NCBI GenBank assembly: GCA_963974055.1
Contig: CAXBCP010000011.1
Span: 71,676 to 135,675 of the forward strand
From: CAXBCP01 sp963974055
Lineage (GTDB): Bacteria; Pseudomonadota; Alphaproteobacteria; MPNO01; UBA830
Direction: 5' to 3'
DNA length: 64,000 nucleotides
The notes beneath the pieces were generated by a model, which saw only the letters and a program-made list of their open reading frames with translations, made no database searches and was not told where the DNA came from. How positions within the stretch are numbered: the first letter of the stretch is position 1; each line of letters starts with the position of its first letter. This document shows positions 59,109 to 64,000 of this stretch, piece after piece. Position numbers and translations under genes: made by a program.

Positions 59109-61721
59109 CTATTGGCCGGTCTCCCGTATTATCCGGCTATCGGTCTGGCCGATCTGCTGACCGCGGGATGCGACCGGCGTTGGTTTTATGTCGCGGCCTT
59201 CGCCGACCAGCGTAAAGGCGGCCCAGAAATAAGGGTGCGCCGTTTCGCTGTTCCCGAGCAGGTCGAGCTGGGCCTGCTGCAGCGCCCGGGCGGTATGCCT
59301 GCTAGCGGCCTTTCCGATATGGCCGAATGTCCGCGTCATCAGACGGGTCGTGGCGATACTGTCGACCTGCCAGTGCGAAACGAGAACCGACCGTGTGCCG
59401 GCCTGAAAGAACGCCCGCGCCAGTCCGGACAGCGATTCACCGCCCAGCTTTCCGCTGCCGCCGCCGCCGGTGTTGCAGGCGGACAGGACAACCAGGTCCG
59501 CATCCAGGGTCAGTCCCGCGATCTCGCTCGCTTCAAGCAGGCCGTCGCGGGTGCGGTCGTCGGTTGCCCGGTCGGCCGGGGAAAGTGCAAGGGCGGGCTG
59601 CGACTGGCACCGCAATTCGCCGGGCAGCAGGCCGTGGGTCGCGAAATAGACCACCCGGTACTGATCCAGGGGGATGGCGCGCAGGCGCTGTTCTGTCACC
59701 GCCGCGCCCAGATGGATATCGTCCTTTCCGGCCTTCAGGGCCGATGCGACGCGCCTGATTTCGACCGCCGTATCGGGCAGGGGGGCGAGGCCGCGGATCA
59801 GCCCCGGCGGGACGGACGCACCCAGCTGGCAGTGCTCCGACAGGGCGGCGATCCCGGATGCGGATCCGCTGCCCTGGAATGCGGGGTTGCCGAAGCCGAC
59901 AAACGGTCGCGGCGCGGCAGACGGCCGGACCGTCCGCCGGAAGGTCGTGAAGGTGCGTACCGAGGGCATCTGCGTGACGGCATAGCTGCGGACCAGCCAG
60001 TCCGCTGTCCGGTAGCGGTCCGGCCCGTCTGCCGGCGGGCGGGCGACCAGCAGCGGGAACGGCAGGCTGAGCAGTTCGCCGGACGAGACGACGACGAGAT
60101 GCCGCACGCCGGCCAGGGCGTTTTCCACCGGCCCCAGAAGTTTGAGGTACATGTCATGCGCCCCGGCCAGATCGTATGACGCGATCCGGTCGCCGGTTTT
60201 CTCGAACGGCTTTCTCAGCCGGCGGATCAGGCCGCCGAGCTCGGCGCGGCGTATATCGATCCGCGCCGCTTTCACGCCGTCCGTCCGGGCAACGAAGACA
60301 TAGCCGCTGCGGTCGCCGAAGATGAAATAGACAAGCGCCTCGTCGGATTTGAGCGTCGCCGCAACGGTGTCGGCGCTCGACGGCGTCGGGCTGACGAGCT
60401 CCGAATAGCTCGGAAACAGCTTTTCGATCTTTCCCGACAGGGCGTTTACCGACCGCGCGGCCCGGGCATAGGATTTTTTGAGTTTCCCGACATTTTCGGC
60501 GTCGGTTGCGCCGCTGGCGGAGATCAGCATGCGCCCGAGCGTGATGCGCAATTCGTCGCGGAGCTGCGTCTGGGATTGCAGGCGGCGGACCAGTTCCGCA
60601 ATCTCCGGCTGGCCCGTGGCGAACCGCGCCGCCATCTGGGCGACGGTGCGGGCCGTTTGCGAGGTGCGCGCCAGTTGCGCGGCGGCGAACATTTCGGCGT
60701 GCAGCTTCGCCCGCCGGTCGGGCGATTTTTCGGCGATTTTCAGGGACGCTTCCAGGAACGGCTCGAGGCGTTCGATGCTGATGCCGGGCGCCTGGCGCAA
60801 TTCGCCGCGCAGGATCGACAGGCCGGGGCGCGAGCTGTCCACGGCGTCGTTTTCACGACGGGCCTCGTTGAAAATGGCCCCCAGCGCCATATAGGAAAGC
60901 GCCACGGCACGGGTATTGCCGAGGGCCGCCTGCTTCGCCTTGAGCGCCTGGCGCAGGCGCTTTTCAGCGGCATCGATATTCCCGTCGCGCAGTTCGATAT
61001 CCGCAAGCAGCGCATCGGCGAAGGCGATCCACCAGTCCGGAATATTCTCGATCTTGGCGACCAGCAGCCGGACGAGCTGCGCGGTGACCTTTGCCTCCGC
61101 CGTTTTGCCGAGGTTCAGGCTGACGCTGGCCTGGACATACAGTCCGTGCGCCAGTTCGATCATGGTGCGGTCCAGCCGCCGTTTCGCAGCGGGTTCGGCC
61201 GACCTGGCATTCCGGAAGGCGATCTTCAGAAGCGCCTTTCGCTTCTGGTTGGCATCCGAGATCAGTTTGAGGGCCGTCGGGAAGTCGGCGCGGTTTGCGG
61301 CATCCATTGCCCGGTAGGTGAGGTAGCGGGGCAGGGACAGGGTCGATTTGGATTCGCGGATGGTTTTTTCCAGCCGCGTGAAGTGCAGCTCGGCTTCCTC
61401 GAAGCGCTCCTGATTGCTGAGTTCGAGCGCGAGGCGGAGGTTGACGTCGGTGCAGTCCGCGCCGGGGGTCCCGCCGCATCGGGCCAGCGCCGTGCGAAAC
61501 GACTTTTCGGCGACCTGATGGCGCCCGAGGCTGTTATTGCGGATGCCGTCTTCGACGAGCTGCCGGTAGTTCTGTTCCCCGGATGCCGGCGCCGGAACCG
61601 GCACAGGGGGCTGTCCGGCGGCAAGCGTGGCCTGTCCGTATAGAATGCAGACGCCCAGAATGCAGGCGCCGGCCAGGGCGACAGGGCGGAAAATCGGGCG
61701 GGGGAAGGCGCGTTGGATCAT
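59109..61721 (-). CDS. Exported TPR-CHAT domain protein (caspase-like peptidase)
   Basis: This 870-residue protein has an N-terminal export signal (RPVALAGACILGVCILYGQATLAAG). Residues about 50-420 are a helical TPR-like repeat region (for example NYRQLVEDGIRNNSLGRHQVAEKSFRTAL, AEKRLRQALKAKQAALG). The C-terminal CHAT domain spans about 560-860 and carries the catalytic His696 in YFATHGLLPGELR and Cys749 in VLSACNTGGGG. The CHAT family is a caspase-like clan CD peptidase. Export is unusual compared with cytoplasmic CRISPR-associated TPR-CHAT proteases. It starts 10 bp after the exoprotein stop and so is probably translated from the same mRNA. Confidence 0.9.
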   Translation of the reverse strand: MIQRAFPRPIFRPVALAGACILGVCILYGQATLAAGQPPVPVPAPASGEQNYRQLVEDGIRNNSLGRHQVAEKSFRTALARCGGTPGADCTDVNLRLALELSNQERFEEAELHFTRLEKTIRESKSTLSLPRYLTYRAMDAANRADFPTALKLISDANQKRKALLKIAFRNARSAEPAAKRRLDRTMIELAHGLYVQASVSLNLGKTAEAKVTAQLVRLLVAKIENIPDWWIAFADALLADIELRDGNIDAAEKRLRQALKAKQAALGNTRAVALSYMALGAIFNEARRENDAVDSSRPGLSILRGELRQAPGISIERLEPFLEASLKIAEKSPDRRAKLHAEMFAAAQLARTSQTARTVAQMAARFATGQPEIAELVRRLQSQTQLRDELRITLGRMLISASGATDAENVGKLKKSYARAARSVNALSGKIEKLFPSYSELVSPTPSSADTVAATLKSDEALVYFIFGDRSGYVFVARTDGVKAARIDIRRAELGGLIRRLRKPFEKTGDRIASYDLAGAHDMYLKLLGPVENALAGVRHLVVVSSGELLSLPFPLLVARPPADGPDRYRTADWLVRSYAVTQMPSVRTFTTFRRTVRPSAAPRPFVGFGNPAFQGSGSASGIAALSEHCQLGASVPPGLIRGLAPLPDTAVEIRRVASALKAGKDDIHLGAAVTEQRLRAIPLDQYRVVYFATHGLLPGELRCQSQPALALSPADRATDDRTRDGLLEASEIAGLTLDADLVVLSACNTGGGGSGKLGGESLSGLARAFFQAGTRSVLVSHWQVDSIATTRLMTRTFGHIGKAASRHTARALQQAQLDLLGNSETAHPYFWAAFTLVGEGRDIKPTPVASRGQQIGQTDSRIIRETGQ

Positions 61722-61730
61722 GTCATCGCC

Positions 61731-64000
61731 CTAAAACTGGAACCGGCCGAAGCTGGGCGGACGGTAGCCGCCGGATGTGGGCGACGCGCCGGACCCGCCC
61801 CCGGTCGTCGCGGCGGGCTCGAACGTCAGCAGGCCCGGCAGCAGTGTCGCCGCCTTGTCGTCGAAGGCGTTGGTCGGAATAACCGCGGATACGAATTCGT
61901 ATTCGCCGAGGATGTCGCCAAGGGCCTTTACCAGGGAGGCGAGTTCCGAATTTTCAAGCTTTTCGGAGGCTTCGAGAAATTCCAGGGTTTTGGCGCCGTC
62001 TTCCTTCAGCAGCTCGAAGAAGACCTGGAAGTTGCCGACCGATTCCGTCAGCAGCAGGTCGCCGGAGGCGGGATCGAACGACCCGTCGGTCCAGCCGCCG
62101 CCCGTATCGCCGCCCGTATCGCCGCTGGTGCCGCCGTCCGACCCGCTATCCGATCCGCCGCCCGTATCGCCACCGGTATCGCCGCCGGTATCGCCGCCGG
62201 TGTCGCCGCCGGTGTCGCCACCCGTATCGCCGCCCGTATCTCCGCCCGTATCTCCGCCGGTGTTGCCGCCGGTGTCGCCGCCCGTATCGCCTGTGCCGCC
62301 GGTACCGCCGGTATCTACCGTTACGGTATCGAGATCCTCCGTGGGCGGATCCGGCGTGACGACGACGACGACGCATTGCGACTTCTCGCAGCCGTTCACG
62401 GTATGCGTCGCCGCATCGGGCATGGTCGTTGCGGCGGCCGCATCGCTGCCGGTCTGTCCGCCGACCGTGGTGCCGGTCAGTGCGGCACTGGCACCGGTCA
62501 GGGTCAGGGAGGCGACGGTGAGCCCGGACCCCGTGACCGCGCCGTTCAGCGTCGTCGTGCCCGCCGTGACGCTGGTGCCGGCATTCACGCTGACGCCGGT
62601 GACGGTCAGCGCATTGGCGCCGACATTCGTCGTGGCCGCCGCGTAGTTTCCGGAACTGTTGCCGTCGCTGTCGGCATTGAAGATGGCGTCGCCGGACCCG
62701 GTATAGGCGTGGCTCAGGGTCAGGCCGCTCTGCGCGTTCAGGGTCAGGGCGCCGGCGCCGGCGATGCCGCCGGTGGTCCCTGCAAGCGTTATCGACCCGG
62801 CGGAGGTCAGGGTCAGCCCGGCGGCGACGGCGATGTTGTCATTGGTGTCGGCGGCGTTGTCGGCGTCGCCGTCGAGGGCGAGGTTGCCGGTATCGGTCGT
62901 GATGGCGACATCGACGACGACGCGGTCGTCGCCGCTGGCCGACAGGGCGTTGAACGTGGAGGCCGCGGTGGCGAAGGTGACGATGGCGCCGTTGCCGCCG
63001 GCGACGAGGCTGGTCGTGCCGCTGACGTTGTTGCTGTTGGCGGCGGTGATGCCGTTGACGGTGATGCTGCCGGCGGTGGTGTCGCCGACGGTGAGGCCGG
63101 TGGCGGTGATGTTCTGAAGCTCGGCGCCGCTTATGGTCATGTTGCCGGCGGTGGCGCCGAGCCCGATGGTGCCGCCGTCGGAGACGAGGATGGTCGTCGC
63201 CGCGGTGCCGGTGTCGATGGTGCCGGTCAGGGTCAGGTCGTCGGCGGTAATCGAAAGCGTGTTGTTGGTGGTGTTCAGGACGGTTGCCGCAGACACGGTA
63301 AAGCTGCCGGCACCGTTATCGTCGCTGTCGGCATCTATGACCGTCGCGCCGCCGGTTGTCAGATTGTCATTGAGGCTCAGACCGGCGGCCGCGTTCAGGG
63401 TCAGCGCACCGGCACCGGTCATGGCGCCGGTCGTCGCGTTGAGGGTGAGGGTGGAGGCTGACGTCACCGTTACGCCGTTGCCGAATGCGATGTTATCCGT
63501 GCCGTCCGCCGCGTTGTCGGCGTCGCCGTCGAGCGCCAGGGCGCCGGTATCCGTCGTGACGTTCGCATTCAGAGACATGCCGTCATCGGCACTGGCCGAC
63601 AGGGCGTTGAATGTGGACGCCGACCCGCTAAAGGCGAGGGATGCGTTGTCCTGGGTCGCGTTGAGCGTGACCGTGCCCGATACGTTATTGCTGTTTGCCG
63701 CCGTAATGCCGTTGACTGTGATGCTGCCGTTCGTGGCGTCGCCGATGGTCAGGCCGGTGGCGGTGATGTTCTGAAGCTCGGCACCGCTTATCGTCATGTT
63801 GCCGGCGGTGGCGCCGAGGCCGATGGTGCCGCCGTCGGAAACCAGGATGGTCGTCGCGGCGCCGCCGCTGTTCAATGTGCCGGACAGCGCGATATCGTCG
63901 GCGGTGACTGACAGGGTGTTGCCGGTCGTGCTCAGTACCTTTGACGCGGCGAGGGTGAAGGTGCCGGCGCCGTTATCGTCGGTGTCGGCATCGATAACGG
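61731..64000 (-). CDS. Giant repeat-rich exoprotein (filamentous-hemagglutinin-like), N-terminus outside window
   Basis: The minus-strand frame is open to the window edge, so at least 756 residues are seen. It consists of long Asn/Thr/Ala/Gly-rich beta-helical repeats. Two copies of ATTILVSDGGTIGLGATAGN lie exactly 657 bp (219 residues) apart, and a third unit begins at the edge. After the repeats come TVNGCEKSQC, a linker of tandem TGGD units (about 62095-62310), and a C-terminal globular part ending PSFGRFQF. No autotransporter beta-barrel is present. Export by a separate TpsB-type partner or an outside N-terminal signal is expected. The CHAT gene follows 10 bp later. Confidence 0.82.
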   Translation of the reverse strand, partial: VIDADTDDNGAGTFTLAASKVLSTTGNTLSVTADDIALSGTLNSGGAATTILVSDGGTIGLGATAGNMTISGAELQNITATGLTIGDATNGSITVNGITAANSNNVSGTVTLNATQDNASLAFSGSASTFNALSASADDGMSLNANVTTDTGALALDGDADNAADGTDNIAFGNGVTVTSASTLTLNATTGAMTGAGALTLNAAAGLSLNDNLTTGGATVIDADSDDNGAGSFTVSAATVLNTTNNTLSITADDLTLTGTIDTGTAATTILVSDGGTIGLGATAGNMTISGAELQNITATGLTVGDTTAGSITVNGITAANSNNVSGTTSLVAGGNGAIVTFATAASTFNALSASGDDRVVVDVAITTDTGNLALDGDADNAADTNDNIAVAAGLTLTSAGSITLAGTTGGIAGAGALTLNAQSGLTLSHAYTGSGDAIFNADSDGNSSGNYAAATTNVGANALTVTGVSVNAGTSVTAGTTTLNGAVTGSGLTVASLTLTGASAALTGTTVGGQTGSDAAAATTMPDAATHTVNGCEKSQCVVVVVTPDPPTEDLDTVTVDTGGTGGTGDTGGDTGGNTGGDTGGDTGGDTGGDTGGDTGGDTGGDTGGDTGGGSDSGSDGGTSGDTGGDTGGGWTDGSFDPASGDLLLTESVGNFQVFFELLKEDGAKTLEFLEASEKLENSELASLVKALGDILGEYEFVSAVIPTNAFDDKAATLLPGLLTFEPAATTGGGSGASPTSGGYRPPSFGRFQF
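62095..62310 (-). repeat. 12-bp tandem repeat encoding a Gly-Gly-Asp-Thr linker
   Basis: Units of the type GGC-GAT-AC(G/C)-GGC repeat about 15 times in frame within the exoprotein gene, giving D-T-G-G units with single variants such as N-T-G-G and S-D-S-G. Such tracts form flexible acidic, possibly Ca2+-binding linkers and can change length by slippage without breaking the frame. Confidence 0.9.
63174..63839 (-). repeat. 657-bp long-unit repeat in the exoprotein gene
   Basis: The segment encoding GGTIGLGATAGNMTISGAELQ recurs with a distance of exactly 657 bp. Neighbouring parts (ADDLTLTGTIDTG, GDADNAADTNDNI, STFNALSAS) are repeated in the same order with some divergence. The repeats continue beyond the window. 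Confidence 0.88.

Noticed and set aside
59109..61721. CHAT protein as a CRISPR-linked Craspase
   Set aside because: No gRAMP or other CRISPR-associated gene is present, and the protein has an export signal, so a CRISPR role is unlikely.
62095..62310. Possible CRISPR or intergenic satellite
   Set aside because: The 12-bp repeat is in frame within the exoprotein gene and gives a regular Gly/Asp/Thr linker.
61713..63461. 582-codon plus-strand frame rich in Gly/Val/Ala
   Set aside because: It is the complement of the exoprotein repeats; the opposite frame has beta-helical repeats and an operon-like link to the CHAT gene.

Overview
The window reads as part of a GC-rich alphaproteobacterial chromosome. 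Codon use is strongly GC3-biased, genes sit in tight operons, and the transporter and catabolic gene content resembles free-living heterotrophs of Rhodospirillales or Rhizobiales type. This placement is inferred from gene content only. No rRNA, tRNA or CRISPR array was seen.

Positions 1-36,000 are a catabolic and uptake region. After an EF-hand protein (partial, at the left edge) and a secreted kelch-like protein come two orphan molybdopterin-binding hydroxylase large subunits (2003-4363 and 11755-14079). Four complete TRAP-type transporters are present: three DctPQM sets at 4658-7597, 8652-11559 (minus) and 23593-26569, and one TAXI plus fused-permease set at 29590-32882. Between and beside them lie a CoA-ligase, crotonase and SDR group, an extradiol dioxygenase, an enol-lactonase-like hydrolase, a hydroxyisobutyrate-dehydrogenase-like enzyme, an old-yellow-enzyme reductase, maleylacetate reductase, OsmC, an intradiol (hydroxyquinol-type) dioxygenase, an isochorismatase-fold amidase, an unpartnered ring-hydroxylating dioxygenase beta subunit and an atypical SDR. 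Intradiol cleavage of hydroxyquinol to maleylacetate, followed by maleylacetate reduction to 3-oxoadipate, is the most coherent pathway visible. A VIT/CCC1-type metal transporter, a sigma-54 activator overlapping a trypsin-like exported protease, and two DUF1344-like exported proteins close this half.

Positions 37,000-46,600 hold a tight minus-strand operon (thiolase, SDR, zinc alcohol dehydrogenase, AMP-forming ligase). It is divergent from a hydantoinase A/B pair followed by a solute-binding-like protein that lacks a signal peptide.

Positions 46,600-50,090 are a gene-poor accessory patch. It has a 194-bp unit in three tandem copies, a lower-GC block of small membrane-protein genes, an N-terminally truncated tyrosine recombinase, degenerate palindromic repeats, and a three-copy motif just upstream of a VanA-like Rieske oxygenase.

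Positions 50,088-55,750 carry housekeeping-like singletons (Rieske oxygenase, metallophosphoesterase, nitroreductase, RecX, a TPR/glycosyltransferase-like protein) and two very small membrane proteins (49 and 33 residues).

Positions 55,784-64,000 (minus strand) form the most intriguing unit: a giant repeat-rich exoprotein that runs off the window, an exported TPR-CHAT (caspase-like) protein 10 bp downstream, a small FecR-like exported protein, and a CHASE2-PAS histidine kinase. I suggest a surface system in which an exported caspase-like peptidase and an extracytoplasmic sensor accompany a large exoprotein. The genes are visible in the sequence; the joint function is inference.
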